DNA of 64,000 nucleotides. Origin: Gemmatimonadota bacterium (GTDB lineage: Bacteria > Gemmatimonadota > Gemmatimonadetes > Gemmatimonadales > GWC2-71-9). Location of the stretch: positions 1 through 64,000 of the forward strand of contig JADJPD010000025.1 in the NCBI GenBank assembly GCA_016713435.1, read 5' to 3'. Under the pieces are notes generated by a model that had not been told where the DNA came from, ran no database searches, and worked only from the letters and a program-made list of their open reading frames with translations. How positions within the stretch are numbered: the stretch's first letter is position 1; each line of letters opens with the position of its first letter. Below are positions 13,774 through 22,427 of this stretch, piece after piece. The translations under genes were made by a program, and so were the position numbers.

Positions 13774-14163
13774 ATGAGGCTCCGTTGGGGACGTCTCCTT
13801 GCTGGTGCCGTCGTCGCCGAGCTGGTACCACTTCTCCTGCTCGTCGCGCTGGTTGCCCTGTTCGGCCCCTCCGATGAGGCACAGGCTCAAGCCTACGCCG
13901 CTCGCCTCGGCCGCTGGGTCGGCCCCATCGCAGGGGCGGTCATGTGCTTCGTGCTAGTCAGCTGGGTTGCCCGTTCCGACCGCCCCCTGGCGCTCTGGTA
14001 CGGCGTGATCCTCGGTGCGCTGACCGCTGCAATCGACCTTGGGCTGCTTGCAGCCTCGGGAGTGGCGTTTGAGTGGCTCTTCGCCGTTTCCAATGCGGGC
14101 CGGGTCCTCGCGGGGGCCCTCGGTGGTGCGGTCGTCACCCGCCCCGCCCAGGTGGCGCACTAG
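13774..14163 (+). CDS. Four-helix membrane protein of unknown function
   Basis: The ATG at 13774 follows a GAGAGGA ribosome-binding site; longer in-frame starts lack one. The 129-residue product has four predicted transmembrane helices: about residues 8-28 (LLAGAVVAELVPLLLLVALV), 47-66 (VGPIAGAVMCFVLVSWVA), 74-95 (LALWYGVILGALTAAIDLGL) and 101-122 (FEWLFAVSNAGRVLAGALGG). The family is unknown. It follows attC 14 and was probably a cassette gene. Confidence 0.72.
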   Translation: MRLRWGRLLAGAVVAELVPLLLLVALVALFGPSDEAQAQAYAARLGRWVGPIAGAVMCFVLVSWVARSDRPLALWYGVILGALTAAIDLGLLAASGVAFEWLFAVSNAGRVLAGALGGAVVTRPAQVAH

Positions 14164-14309
14164 GCCTGCTGCCGATCGGCCTCTCAACCGGTGCTATGCG
14201 GTGACGAGGCGTGCGCCGACCCGCTTCCCATGGAGCCTCACCAGCGCATGCCCCATTCGGGGCGCGACCGTCGGGTTGCGTGGGATTGACGGGTAACTTC
14301 CATCCATCA

Positions 14310-14422
14310 GAGTTGATCGTGATCGCTCCGGCGTTGCGAAGCGGGAAGCCGTGCCTTCGGGGCACGCGCATCGCCCTCGCGGATGTGCGGGGATACCCCG
14401 CGGGTGGGATGAGTGAGAGCGA
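14310..14422 (+). pseudogene. DUF433 fragment
   Basis: The frame reads ELIVIAPALRSGKPCLRGTR, then IALADVRGYPAGGMSESE. This is the N-terminal half of a DUF433 protein (compare RSGKPCIRGTR in family members). No in-frame start lies nearby and the second half is absent. The rest of the 331-bp gap 14164-14494 holds only the attC half site at 14433. Confidence 0.65.
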
Positions 14423-14432
14423 AGGCGGGTTG

Positions 14433-14483
14433 GTCAATGTCCGGCTGCGGCAGCTGCCCTGCAGCGCCCCCCTGCCGTCAGGA
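14433..14483 (+). repeat. attC 3' half site (site 15)
   Basis: TGTCCGGCTGCGGCAGCTG followed by CCCTGCAGC and GCCGTCAGG matches the right half of the array sites. The R' core is GTCAGGA (14477-14483). The left half is missing, with the DUF433 fragment in its place. Confidence 0.6.
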
Positions 14484-14494
14484 GTCACCAGCAA

Positions 14495-14986
14495 TTGTCC
14501 GCGGCCTCCAAGGTCTTCTCCGTGTGCCTTCGCACCTCAGCCGTGCCGATGCTGGGGGACAGGGGCTTCTCGTTCGATGGGAGTCGGACTTTCCGGCGAT
14601 CGCTCAGCAATGGCACCATCGCCCAGCTAGTGAACTTCCAGCTCGGGCAGCGTTCGCAGGAAGGCCGCTTCACGGTGAACCTGGGCGTCTTTGTCCTGGG
14701 GGAGCTATTGTCCAACCCGCCGGCAGTCACGGCGTCGAATGCCCTGGAGCACCACTGCTCCGGCCCCAGGCGCACACGACTCGGCACCATGCACCCCGGT
14801 CTCATCCCCGCGCTTGCCAACGTACCACTTGTCGGAGCCCTGCTCGGCCCGAAGGACGTGTGGTGGCCCTTCGTTGAAGATCAGGGGCGCACGGACACAT
14901 CGCTTCGCGAGTGCCTGTTATTGCTCGAGCGGCATGGGTTCGCCTGGCTGGCACAGGCCACTCCTCGGGGAGCAAGTGACGACTGA
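14495..14986 (+). CDS. DUF4304-family protein
   Basis: This 163-residue protein shows the DUF4304 layout: an N-terminal helix, GDRGFSFDGSRTFRRSLSNG (typically GF...tF.R), IAQLVNFQLGQRSQEGRFTV (vvnfQ.s) and NLGVFVLGELLSNPP. A C-terminal region with WWPFVEDQ follows. DUF4304 genes are often found near toxin-immunity loci, but their biochemistry is unknown. The start codon is uncertain: the TTG at 14495 or the GTG at 14519. It directly follows a half attC and was probably mobilised as a cassette. Confidence 0.75.
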   Translation: MSAASKVFSVCLRTSAVPMLGDRGFSFDGSRTFRRSLSNGTIAQLVNFQLGQRSQEGRFTVNLGVFVLGELLSNPPAVTASNALEHHCSGPRRTRLGTMHPGLIPALANVPLVGALLGPKDVWWPFVEDQGRTDTSLRECLLLLERHGFAWLAQATPRGASDD

Positions 14987-15059
14987 CCCTTCGCCCGAGG
15001 CGCCCCTCACCGGCTGACCTCGGGCGGGCGCACGGGCTCCGGGGCGGACGCCACCAGGC

Positions 15060-16292
15060 ATGACCACAGAGCGTGAGAGAACCGAGATGCCCCAGATGCG
15101 TATCGCCCCCGCCGAGCCTCCGCACGCCGCCGCGCGATCCGTCCTCCGGTCCGTACTCGGCCGGGCATTCATCCTCCCACTCGCATTCACCGGGTGCGCG
15201 ACGCCCCCCGCGCGCGAAGCACCGCCCACCCCGCCCCTGATCGACGCCACGGCCCGCACCCTGATGCAGCGCGAGCACGTCCAGGGGCTGGCGCTCGCCG
15301 TCATCGACAGCGGTGCGGTGACCCACGTGGCGGCCTACGGGATCCGGAACGCCGCCGGCGATCCGCGCACCACCGCGACCGTGATGTATGGCGCCTCGCT
15401 GACGAAGACCGCCTTCGCCTACCTGGTGATGCAGCTGGTGGACGAGGGGCGGCTGGATCTCGATGGGTCCATCGCGAGCCTCCTGCCCCGCCCGCTGCCG
15501 GAGTACGACGACTACCACGACCTGGCGGGCGACGCGCGGTGGAAGGCCCTGACCATGCGGATCCTGCTCACGCACACGACGGGACTTGCCAACTTCCGGT
15601 GGCTGGAGGACGACCAGAAGCTCCGCTTCCACCACGATCCCGGCACGCGCTACGGCTACTCGGGCGAAGGCTTCTACATCGCCCAGCTGGTGCTCGAGGA
15701 GGGGCTGGGGCTCGACGTGGGGCGGGAGATGCAGACGCGCGTCTTCGATCGCTTCGGGATGACGCGCACCTCGATGCAGTGGCGGCCGGACTTCCGGCCC
15801 AACCTGGCGGACGGGTTCAAAGTCGACGGCACGCCGGAGCCGCATGACGAGCGGTCGAGCGTGAGTGCGGCCGGGTCCATGGACACGGACATCGCCGACC
15901 AGGCCCGGCTCTGGGCCGGCATCGTGCGGGGCGACGCACTCAGCGCGGCGGCCCGCGCCGAGCTGGTGCGGCCGATGGCGGCGATCACCTCGGCGCACCA
16001 GTTCCCGAGCCTGGCGCCGGACACCAACCCCGCCAACGCGACGATCAACCTCTCGGCCGGACTGGGGCTGGTGACGTTCCAGGGACCGCGTGGCCTGGCG
16101 TGGTTCAAGGGCGGGCACAACGACTGGACCGGCAACATGGTGGCCTGCGTGGAGCGGGAGCGGCGGTGCGTGGTGCTGCTCTCCAACGACGTGCGGGCGG
16201 AGCGGCTCTATCCCGAGCTGGTGCGGGCGGTGCTCGGCGAGACGGGGCTGCCGTGGGGGTGGGAGTATGAGTGGTTCGGGCAGGGCCACTGA
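15060..16292 (+). CDS. Serine hydrolase, class C beta-lactamase fold, lipoprotein
   Basis: This 410-residue protein has a lipobox (FTGC near residue 46) and a penicillin-binding-protein-like domain. The catalytic SLTK tetrad is in YGASLTKTAFAYLVMQLVDE, and the second motif is the Tyr of RYGYSGEGFY. A third-box-like region is WFKGGHNDWTGNM. Such proteins are periplasmic esterases or peptidases; true beta-lactamase activity cannot be inferred. A close paralogue lies at 31256-32479. The start at 15060 gives a long leader; the ATG at 15096 is an alternative. The lack of attC features nearby suggests resident chromosome. Confidence 0.88.
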   Translation: MTTERERTEMPQMRIAPAEPPHAAARSVLRSVLGRAFILPLAFTGCATPPAREAPPTPPLIDATARTLMQREHVQGLALAVIDSGAVTHVAAYGIRNAAGDPRTTATVMYGASLTKTAFAYLVMQLVDEGRLDLDGSIASLLPRPLPEYDDYHDLAGDARWKALTMRILLTHTTGLANFRWLEDDQKLRFHHDPGTRYGYSGEGFYIAQLVLEEGLGLDVGREMQTRVFDRFGMTRTSMQWRPDFRPNLADGFKVDGTPEPHDERSSVSAAGSMDTDIADQARLWAGIVRGDALSAAARAELVRPMAAITSAHQFPSLAPDTNPANATINLSAGLGLVTFQGPRGLAWFKGGHNDWTGNMVACVERERRCVVLLSNDVRAERLYPELVRAVLGETGLPWGWEYEWFGQGH

Positions 16293-16385
16293 CTTCGCCG
16301 GGCAACCTGGTGAAGCGACCGATGGATTCGCGCCGTCCCTGCGGACAACTGCAGAACGGCTGACCGCACATTCCCTGCGAGGCCC

Positions 16386-16922
16386 ATGCCCCAGACGGCT
16401 CCCGATCCGCGACCCCTGACGCCCCGCGCCCGGCTGTGGTCCCTGCTCTGGGCCGCCATCGCGTTCGCCATCGCGACGTCGATGCTGCGGACCATGGTGA
16501 CCGAGTGGCCGCAGACTCGGGCCAGCCGCTCCTGGCCGACGGCCCCGGGGACGATCATCACAGCCACCCTGGACTCCGCCCGGAACTCCCGAGGGACGAC
16601 TCGCTACTACCCGGTCCTGGCGTACACCTTCCGCCTGGCCGACTCCACGTACCGTGGCACGGCGCTTCGTCTCGGCACCCCGTCTTTTCACACCGTGGCC
16701 GAGGGCGAGCAGGCGCTTCGCCCGTATGGTGAGGGTGCCACGGTGCCGGTGCACTACGATCCCGGCAACCCGACCCTCAGTGTGCTGGAGCTGCGAACGC
16801 TGACCTGGGCGGATCGCCTGCTGATCCCCACGGCGCTGGTGGCCCTCGGGATCGGCGTGTTCTCTGCCTGGGAGGGAATCACCGGCGCGACGCCCAGGCT
16901 GCGGTGGCCGGGCCGGAGGTGA
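16386..16922 (+). CDS. DUF3592 membrane protein
   Basis: This 178-residue protein has an N-terminal transmembrane helix (LWSLLWAAIAFAIATSML), then the DUF3592 soluble core (SWPTAPGTIITATLDSARNS, then YPVLAYTFRLADSTYRGTAL, then VPVHYDPGNPTLSVLE), and a C-terminal helix (LIPTALVALGIGVFSAWEGI). DUF3592 proteins are widespread inner-membrane proteins without a known role. It stands alone between two lipoprotein genes on the same strand. Confidence 0.85.
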   Translation: MPQTAPDPRPLTPRARLWSLLWAAIAFAIATSMLRTMVTEWPQTRASRSWPTAPGTIITATLDSARNSRGTTRYYPVLAYTFRLADSTYRGTALRLGTPSFHTVAEGEQALRPYGEGATVPVHYDPGNPTLSVLELRTLTWADRLLIPTALVALGIGVFSAWEGITGATPRLRWPGRR

Positions 16923-17107
16923 GGCGACAGAACGGCCGCCTGCAGCCGGCTGTGTGCGGCAGGCGGGTGGCGCAGGGGCTGGACCTGATCGAGGACCAGC
17001 AGCGCCCGAAGTGCAACGTCTGCTCGTGTCGGCCGTGGGAGAGGCCCGGCCGCGGACCCCAGCGCCGACGGCTGGCACCATTCCTCGCGTGGTCCGTATC
17101 TGCTCCC

Positions 17108-17599
17108 ATGCCCAGACTCTGTCCGCCGTTGCTTGCCCTCCTGGCCACCGCCCCGCTCGGCTGTGGCCCACCGCCTCCTGACCTTGCGGCTGAGCGGGCG
17201 GCCCTCCTCCAGCTTCATGCGGAGCAGCGCCGGGCGCACCTGGAGCACGATGCGGGGCTCCTGACCGCCAGCTTCGCGGACACGTTCTACAGCCTTGGGC
17301 GGGGACGGGTCACGACGCCCTCGCGCGCGGAGAGCACCCGGCGCTTCCAGGCGTACTTCGACCAGTCAGCGTTCACGGCGTGGGACGACACCGCCCCGCC
17401 CGTGATCCGGATCTCGCCGGATGGCCAGATGGCCTACGTGATCGTCCAGAAGCGGGTCACGCTGACGGCGCGCGGCGCCGTGGCCGGCCCGCCGGAGGAC
17501 GTGCAGTATGCCTGGCTGGCGACCTACGAGAAGCGGGACGGTCGCTGGCAACTGACGGCCTTGGCCTCGACCGACCGGCCGGCGGAGCCCAGCCGCTAG
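17108..17599 (+). CDS. Lipoprotein with NTF2/SnoaL-like (DUF4440) domain
   Basis: The ATG at 17108 gives a lipoprotein signal (LALLATAPLGCG, cysteine near residue 19). The domain has the cone-shaped NTF2 pattern: helix LLQLHAEQRRAHLEHDAGLL, then TASFADTFYSLGRGRVTTPS, FQAYFDQSAFTAWDD, and final strands QYAWLATYEKRDGRWQLTAL. This resembles DUF4440/SnoaL-like proteins, which include hydrolases, isomerases and non-catalytic binders. The role is unknown. Confidence 0.75.
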   Translation: MPRLCPPLLALLATAPLGCGPPPPDLAAERAALLQLHAEQRRAHLEHDAGLLTASFADTFYSLGRGRVTTPSRAESTRRFQAYFDQSAFTAWDDTAPPVIRISPDGQMAYVIVQKRVTLTARGAVAGPPEDVQYAWLATYEKRDGRWQLTALASTDRPAEPSR

Positions 17600-17710
17600 G
17601 GTGGCCTGGGGGCGGCGCCGCGTGCCCCTGGCGCGCGCGTTCGCACGGGCACGCGGAGCAGGCGAGCGACCCGGTGGGCGCGCAGGGCATGACGGGGCAG
17701 CCGCATCGCC

Positions 17711-17962
17711 GTGTTGTGGATGGCACTGGCGGGAGAGGTCGAGGAGCGGCCGGTGGAGCTCTTCGTGCCTGAGGCGATGACGGAGGCAGCGCTGGCGCAC
17801 TTGCTCGGACGCGAGGGCCTGGAGCGGGCGGTGGCGCTAGGCCCGGACTCGTTCCTGACCCCGCCCGTGCCCGCGCCCCTGACCCCGGAGCGGCCGCGGA
17901 CGTCCGCGGTCGTCGGTTTGCCTCTCCATCCGCCTGCGCCAGACCGCCGTTTGCTTGCGTAA
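17711..17962 (+). pseudogene. Imm1-like C-terminal fragment
   Basis: The frame reads GEVEERPVELFVPEAMTEAA, then LAHLLGREG. This aligns with the end of the fusion protein at 6680-7780 (WPVELFVPEAIAEAAVAHFL), and the DNA is also similar there. Only about 45 residues are related; the rest is proline-rich and probably noncoding. It looks like a leftover copy of the same immunity-type domain 10 kb away. Confidence 0.55.
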
Positions 17963-18078
17963 TCGCATCCCGGGGCGCAGCTTAGGCGCGATCGCCCGGT
18001 GGCAGGTCTTCCTCTGCACAACCAAGCACCGCGAAGCCACCGCTTGGAGAGTGTCCGGACGGGACCAACGGGGGCGTC

Positions 18079-19815
18079 ATGGCAACTCAACTGGACCACG
18101 AGTTGGCGAAGCTTCGCCAAGGCGACCACCTCTGCCCGGTCCACGACAACCTGGCGGACCAGACCGCCAGCGCCGTGGCGTTCATCGCGGTCGGGCTGGG
18201 GCGCGGGGAGCGCTGCCTCTACGTCGCGAACGATTCGCCAATGGAGGAACTCGTCCGGCGCTTTGCCGGGCTGGGGGTGGACGTTGCCCACGAAACCGCA
18301 CGAGGTTCCCTCAAGATCCTCACCAGCCGCGACGTCTACCTGCGAGGGGGGATATTCGACGCCCGCGGGATGATCGAGTACCTGACGGAGTGTGAGGCGG
18401 CGGCCGTTGCCGACGGCTACACCGGCTTGCGGTTCCAGGGGGAGATGACGTGGGCGCTCGGCGTGAACCTGGAAGGGGACCGGCTGATCGAGTACGAGGC
18501 GATGCTCAACGAGTTCCTGCCCACGCACCGGGCAGTGATCGCGTGTCACTACCTGCGGCCACGGTTCGATCCTGCGCTCATCCATGACCTGCTCGTCACC
18601 CATCCCCTGGTAGCCATCGCCGAACTGGTCTGTCCCAATCCCTACTACGAGCCGCCGGAGCTCGTCCTCCGACCCGAACCGATGGCGGTGTCGGAATTCA
18701 AGCGGAAGCGCCTCGATTGGTGGCTCGAGCGCCTGCGCGCGACGATGGCGGGCGAGTTGCAGCGGAAGCAGGCGACGGAAACGGCTCGCGAGCGGGAAGA
18801 ACTCGTGCAGCTGCTGCTCGATTCCACGGCCGAGGCCATCTACGGCATCGACCTTCACGGCAACTGCGTGCTGGCGAACCCGACGTGCGCCCGGCTCCTC
18901 GGCTATGCCGACCCGAAGCAGCTGAACGGCCGGAACATGCACCTCCTGATCCATCACCACCGTCCCGATGGTCGTCCGTACCCCGAGGAGGAATGCCCCA
19001 TCGTCCGGGCCATCCAGGCACGGCAAGGCACTCACGTCACGGACGAAGTGTTCTGGCGTGCCGACGGGACGAAGTTCGACGCCGATTACTTCTCCTACCC
19101 GATGTGGCGGGGCGAAGAGCTGGTCGGCGCCGTGGTGACATTCCTCGACATCAGCAACCAGAAGCGACTCGAGGAGCAATTGCGGCAGGCGCAGAAGATG
19201 GAGGCGATCGGGCGGCTCGCCGGCGGGGTGGCGCACGACTTCAACAACCTGCTCACCATCATCACGGGATACAGCGAGATCCTGCTTCAAACGACCCCGC
19301 GCGATGACCCCAACCGGGAGCTGCTGGAGGAGATCCAGAAGGCCGGGCAGCGCTCGGCATCGTTGACCCGGCAGTTGCTGGCGTTCAGCCGGAAGCAGGT
19401 CCTTGCCCCCAGGGTGCTGGACCTGAACGGGGTGATCCGGGACACCGAGAAGATGCTGCGTCGCGTGATCGGGGAGGACATCCACCTGACGATCACGCTG
19501 CACCCGGAACTCGGCAGCGTGAACGCCGACCCGGGGCAACTGGAGCAGGTCCTCCTGAACCTCGCGGTGAACGCCCGCGACGCCATGCCGCAGGGCGGAA
19601 AGCTCACCATCGAAACCAGGGAGGTGGTCCTCGGCGAGGATTACGCCCGGTCCCATGCGGACGTCCGACCCGGCTGGTACGTGATGCTGGCCGTCACGGA
19701 CACGGGCGTCGGCATGACCGACGAGGTCAAGCGTCACTTGTTCGAGCCGTTCTTCACCACCAAGGGACCCGAAAGGGCACCGGCCTGGGGCTGGCCGTGG
19801 TTCACGGCATCGTGA
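18079..19815 (+). CDS. MEDS-PAS hybrid histidine kinase, sensor and kinase part
   Basis: The ATG at 18079 opens 578 residues. Residues 10-195 form a MEDS domain (GDHLCPVHDNLADQTASAVA, then IAVGLGRGERCLYVANDSPM), first described in DcmR and methanogen sensors. Residues 240-370 are a PAS/PAC domain (STAEAIYGIDLHGNCVLANP). A HisKA box follows (GGVAHDFNNLLTIITGYSEI, His near 393), then HATPase_c (NLAVNARDAMPQGG, DTGVGMTDEVKRHLFEPFFT). No transmembrane segment is present, so the kinase is cytoplasmic. The frame breaks after TTKGP at about 19775, where one G appears missing; the natural protein continues into the next entry. An NtrC-type regulator follows. Confidence 0.85.
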   Translation: MATQLDHELAKLRQGDHLCPVHDNLADQTASAVAFIAVGLGRGERCLYVANDSPMEELVRRFAGLGVDVAHETARGSLKILTSRDVYLRGGIFDARGMIEYLTECEAAAVADGYTGLRFQGEMTWALGVNLEGDRLIEYEAMLNEFLPTHRAVIACHYLRPRFDPALIHDLLVTHPLVAIAELVCPNPYYEPPELVLRPEPMAVSEFKRKRLDWWLERLRATMAGELQRKQATETAREREELVQLLLDSTAEAIYGIDLHGNCVLANPTCARLLGYADPKQLNGRNMHLLIHHHRPDGRPYPEEECPIVRAIQARQGTHVTDEVFWRADGTKFDADYFSYPMWRGEELVGAVVTFLDISNQKRLEEQLRQAQKMEAIGRLAGGVAHDFNNLLTIITGYSEILLQTTPRDDPNRELLEEIQKAGQRSASLTRQLLAFSRKQVLAPRVLDLNGVIRDTEKMLRRVIGEDIHLTITLHPELGSVNADPGQLEQVLLNLAVNARDAMPQGGKLTIETREVVLGEDYARSHADVRPGWYVMLAVTDTGVGMTDEVKRHLFEPFFTTKGPERAPAWGWPWFTAS

Positions 19816-20313
19816 AGCAGAGCGACGGGACGATCGAGGTGTACAGCGAACCGGGCGTGGGCACCTCGTTCAAGATCTACCTCCCGCGCGCGGACCAGCC
19901 CGCACCGAGCGGGAAGTCCGGCCCCGGCCCCGGCCCCGTCCCGCGCGGGACGGAAACGTTGCTGCTGGTCGAGGACGACGACGCCGTCCGGGCGCTGACC
20001 CGCTTCACCCTGCAGCAGTGCGGCTACACCGTCCTGGAAGCGAGCCACGGTGAGGAGGCCATCAGGGTCGCCAGGAACCACCGGGAGAGGATTCACCTGC
20101 TCGTCACGGATGTCGTGATGCCGGGGATGGGGGCGGATCCTCGCCGAGCGGTTGCTGAGCCTCCATCCCGAGATGAAGGTGCTCTACCTTTCTGGCTACA
20201 CCGACGATGCCGTCGTTCGGCACGGCATTCTCCACGAGGAAGTGCACTTCCTGCAAAAGCCGTTCTCTCCGACCGCACTGGCGCATCAGGTCCGGCACGT
20301 GCTTGCGAACTGA
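19797..20313 (+). pseudogene. Continuation of the hybrid kinase: G2 box and receiver domain, two frameshifts
   Basis: In the next frame the G box continues (GTGLGLAVVHGIVKQSDGTI), followed by a Gly-Pro linker and a receiver domain (ETLLLVEDDDAVRALTRFTL, then phospho-acceptor LLVTDVVMPGM). A second shift near 20130, at GGGGG in ATGGGGGCGG, moves the rest to another frame: RILAERLLSLHPEMKVLYLS, GYTDDAV, FLQKPFSPTALAHQVRHVLA, TGA at 20311. Both breaks fit one missing G. The repaired protein would be an intact hybrid kinase of about 745 residues. Confidence 0.75.
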
Positions 20314-20531
20314 CGGGTGGCCCGTCCCGCGAGTGGGGGACCGGCTGGCCTTCAGGACGTGGACACTCCGGTGTTCGGTCAGGGGGTCCGTTCATGGATC
20401 CGCCCGGAGCCTGAGGGAGACCAGCATCGACGGTCCCGCTGGTCGAGAGCCTGCGATTGACGGCGGACCCGGCAGGGTTGACCGGGCAGTCGGGGCAGGC
20501 ACGACGTTTCTCGCGGGTGAACGGAGCGCGG

Positions 20532-21956
20532 ATGCCGGATGCGACGGGTCAGGTCGAGGCGATGACAGCGCCCACGGGTCCGCTGGTGCTGGTGGTGGAC
20601 GATGACGCCAACGTCCGCGCCATGCTGTCCACCGCCCTGACCGGGGAGGGATACCGGGTGCAGTCGGCCGAGAGCGGAGAAGACGCGCTCAAGGCGATGA
20701 GCCGGGAGCTGTACGACCTGGTGCTCCTGGACCTCGAGCTGCCCCGGATGAGCGGGCTCGCGGTGCTGGAGGAGGCCCCGCGGCTCCAGGGCGATGCGCA
20801 GTTCATCATCCTTACCGGGGCCGGGTCGGTGGCGACCGCGGTGGAGGCCATCAAGCTCGGTGCCTTCGACTACCTCCAGAAGCCGCCCAGCCTGGCCGAG
20901 CTCGGGCTGGTGATGGACCGGGCCCTGGCGGACCGAGACCGGCGGCGGGAGCTGGCCCGGCTCCGACTTGGAGCCAAGGAAGGGAAGGGCCACACGCTGA
21001 TCGGCGACTCGTTGCCGATGCGGCGGCTGCGGGCCGAGCTCGCGCGCGTTGCGCCGACCCGGGCCACGGTGCTCATCAGCGGCGAGACCGGCACCGGAAA
21101 GGAGCTGGTGGCCCAGACCATCCACGCGTTATCCGATCGCGCCGCCAAGCCATTCGTGGCCGTCAACTGCTCGGCCCTCCCGGAAGGCGTGCTCGAATCG
21201 GAGCTGTTCGGCCACCTGCGCGGCAGCTTCACCGGCGCGGTCGCCAGCCGGCGCGGCTTGTTCGAAGAGGCCGCCGACGGCACCCTCTTCCTCGACGAGG
21301 TTGGCACCCTCGCTCCGGGTGTCCAGGTGAAGCTGCTTCGAGTGCTGCAGGAGCGTCGGGTCCAGCGGGTGGGCGGCGGACTGGCGGTCCCGGTGGATTT
21401 CCGGCTGGTGGCGGCGACCAACGTGGACCTGGCCGCGGAAGTCGCGGCCGGCCGGTTCCGCGAGGACCTCTACTTCCGCCTGAACGTGGTTCCGATCCGG
21501 GTCCCTCCCCTGCGGGAGCGGGGCAACGACATCCTCCTGCTCGCCGCTCACTTCCGGAGTCGCTACGCCGAGGAGTTCGGCATCACGCCGCCCGATTTCT
21601 CCCCTGCCCTGGTGCAGCGCCTGCTGCAGAATCGGTGGCGCGGCAACGTGCGGCAGCTGGAAAACGTGATCCAGAGGGCGGTGATCATGCACTCCAGCGC
21701 CCGCGCGATCCCGGTCCTGCCGCTGGAGGATCCGGTCGTTACGCCCGAAAGCGAACTGCTGGATCGGGCGGCCAGCGAGAGCTGGAACCTGGACCGGGTG
21801 GAACGGGAGTACATCCTGCTGGTCCTCGAGCGACAGGAGGGCCACCTGGGACGCACGGCGGCATTCCTCGGCATCGATCGCCGAACCCTCTACCGGAAGC
21901 TCAGGGACTACCAGAAGGGCGGCCATCTCGCCGCCTTGCCCGCCCAGGAGTCGTAG
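20532..21956 (+). CDS. NtrC-family sigma-54-dependent response regulator
   Basis: The ATG at 20532 gives 474 residues. An N-terminal receiver (VLVVDDDANVRAMLSTALTG, phospho-acceptor in VLLDLELPRMSGL) is followed by an AAA+ domain with Walker A GETGTGKE, Walker B GTLFLDEVG and arginine-finger region FREDLYFRLNVVPIRVPPLR. A Fis-type helix-turn-helix ends the protein (GHLGRTAAFLGIDRRTLYRK). The sigma-54 contact loop reads GSFTGA rather than GAFTGA, a tolerated variant. It is probably the partner of the hybrid kinase just upstream. Its targets are unknown; I see no clear -24/-12 promoter in the window. Confidence 0.93.
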   Translation: MPDATGQVEAMTAPTGPLVLVVDDDANVRAMLSTALTGEGYRVQSAESGEDALKAMSRELYDLVLLDLELPRMSGLAVLEEAPRLQGDAQFIILTGAGSVATAVEAIKLGAFDYLQKPPSLAELGLVMDRALADRDRRRELARLRLGAKEGKGHTLIGDSLPMRRLRAELARVAPTRATVLISGETGTGKELVAQTIHALSDRAAKPFVAVNCSALPEGVLESELFGHLRGSFTGAVASRRGLFEEAADGTLFLDEVGTLAPGVQVKLLRVLQERRVQRVGGGLAVPVDFRLVAATNVDLAAEVAAGRFREDLYFRLNVVPIRVPPLRERGNDILLLAAHFRSRYAEEFGITPPDFSPALVQRLLQNRWRGNVRQLENVIQRAVIMHSSARAIPVLPLEDPVVTPESELLDRAASESWNLDRVEREYILLVLERQEGHLGRTAAFLGIDRRTLYRKLRDYQKGGHLAALPAQES

Positions 21957-22055
21957 CTCCGCAATTCCGCCCCACCCGTTGGGACAAACCGCCCCAACCC
22001 GCCACCGCAGTCGCCGGTCCGACATCCCGCATAACTGGTTGTGCCCGCTCGGCTT

Positions 22056-22074
22056 GGCCCGCCTGGGGCGGGCC
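22056..22074. terminator. GC-rich hairpin after the NtrC-type gene
   Basis: GGCCCGCC-TGG-GGCGGGCC is a perfect 8-bp stem about 100 bases beyond the stop codon. No T tract follows, so it is a weak terminator candidate or an mRNA-stabilising hairpin. Confidence 0.35.
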
Positions 22075-22154
22075 GGCGCGTCCCGGCATGAGGGACGCAT
22101 AGGAGGGTCAGCCGAGAGGCAGTTCCTGACAACGGTTCAACCAGGAAGCCGCGG

Positions 22155-22427
22155 ATGTCCGACCGTTCCCCGAAGCCCGGACTGGTGGTGCCATCCGAGG
22201 CGCTTCCGCCCGACACCACCGTACCCCTGGCCTTGGGTGGCGCGAGGGGGCACGCGCTCCGCCGCTCCCTCGACAGCATCCTGGCCCAAGTGGAGGCCAT
22301 GCTGGTGCTGCACGATGAGAACCTCGGTTTCCCAGCCGAGGGGTGGCTCCGCGGGGTGCGATCGCATCTATGGGTGGCGCAGGACCTGTTGCTCGGGATC
22401 GTGCCGGCGCCAGGGGAGGACGAGTGA
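22155..22427 (+). CDS. Small protein of unknown function coupled to a sigma factor gene
   Basis: This 90-residue soluble protein has a helical middle (HALRRSLDSILAQVEAMLVL) and a second helix (WLRGVRSHLWVAQDLLLGIV). Its TGA stop shares one base with the ATG of the sigma factor gene (TGATG at 22425-22429), so the two are translationally coupled. Size and position would fit a regulatory partner such as an anti-sigma factor, but I see no FlgM or other known motif; this is inference. Confidence 0.6.
   Translation: MSDRSPKPGLVVPSEALPPDTTVPLALGGARGHALRRSLDSILAQVEAMLVLHDENLGFPAEGWLRGVRSHLWVAQDLLLGIVPAPGEDE

Noticed and set aside
15060..16292. Calling the serine hydrolases antibiotic-resistance beta-lactamases
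   Set aside because: SxxK and Tyr motifs are shared by esterases and peptidases of the same fold; the sequences fit environmental serine hydrolases better and nothing shows beta-lactam specificity.
14802..19737. Very long minus-strand frames (14802-17171 and 17596-19737)
   Set aside because: They mirror the serine hydrolase, DUF3592 and histidine kinase genes on the + strand and encode shadow-type sequence without motifs.
22021..22150. Sigma-54 promoter upstream of the 22155 operon
   Set aside because: I looked for TGGCACG-N4-TTGC next to the NtrC-type gene and found no acceptable match.
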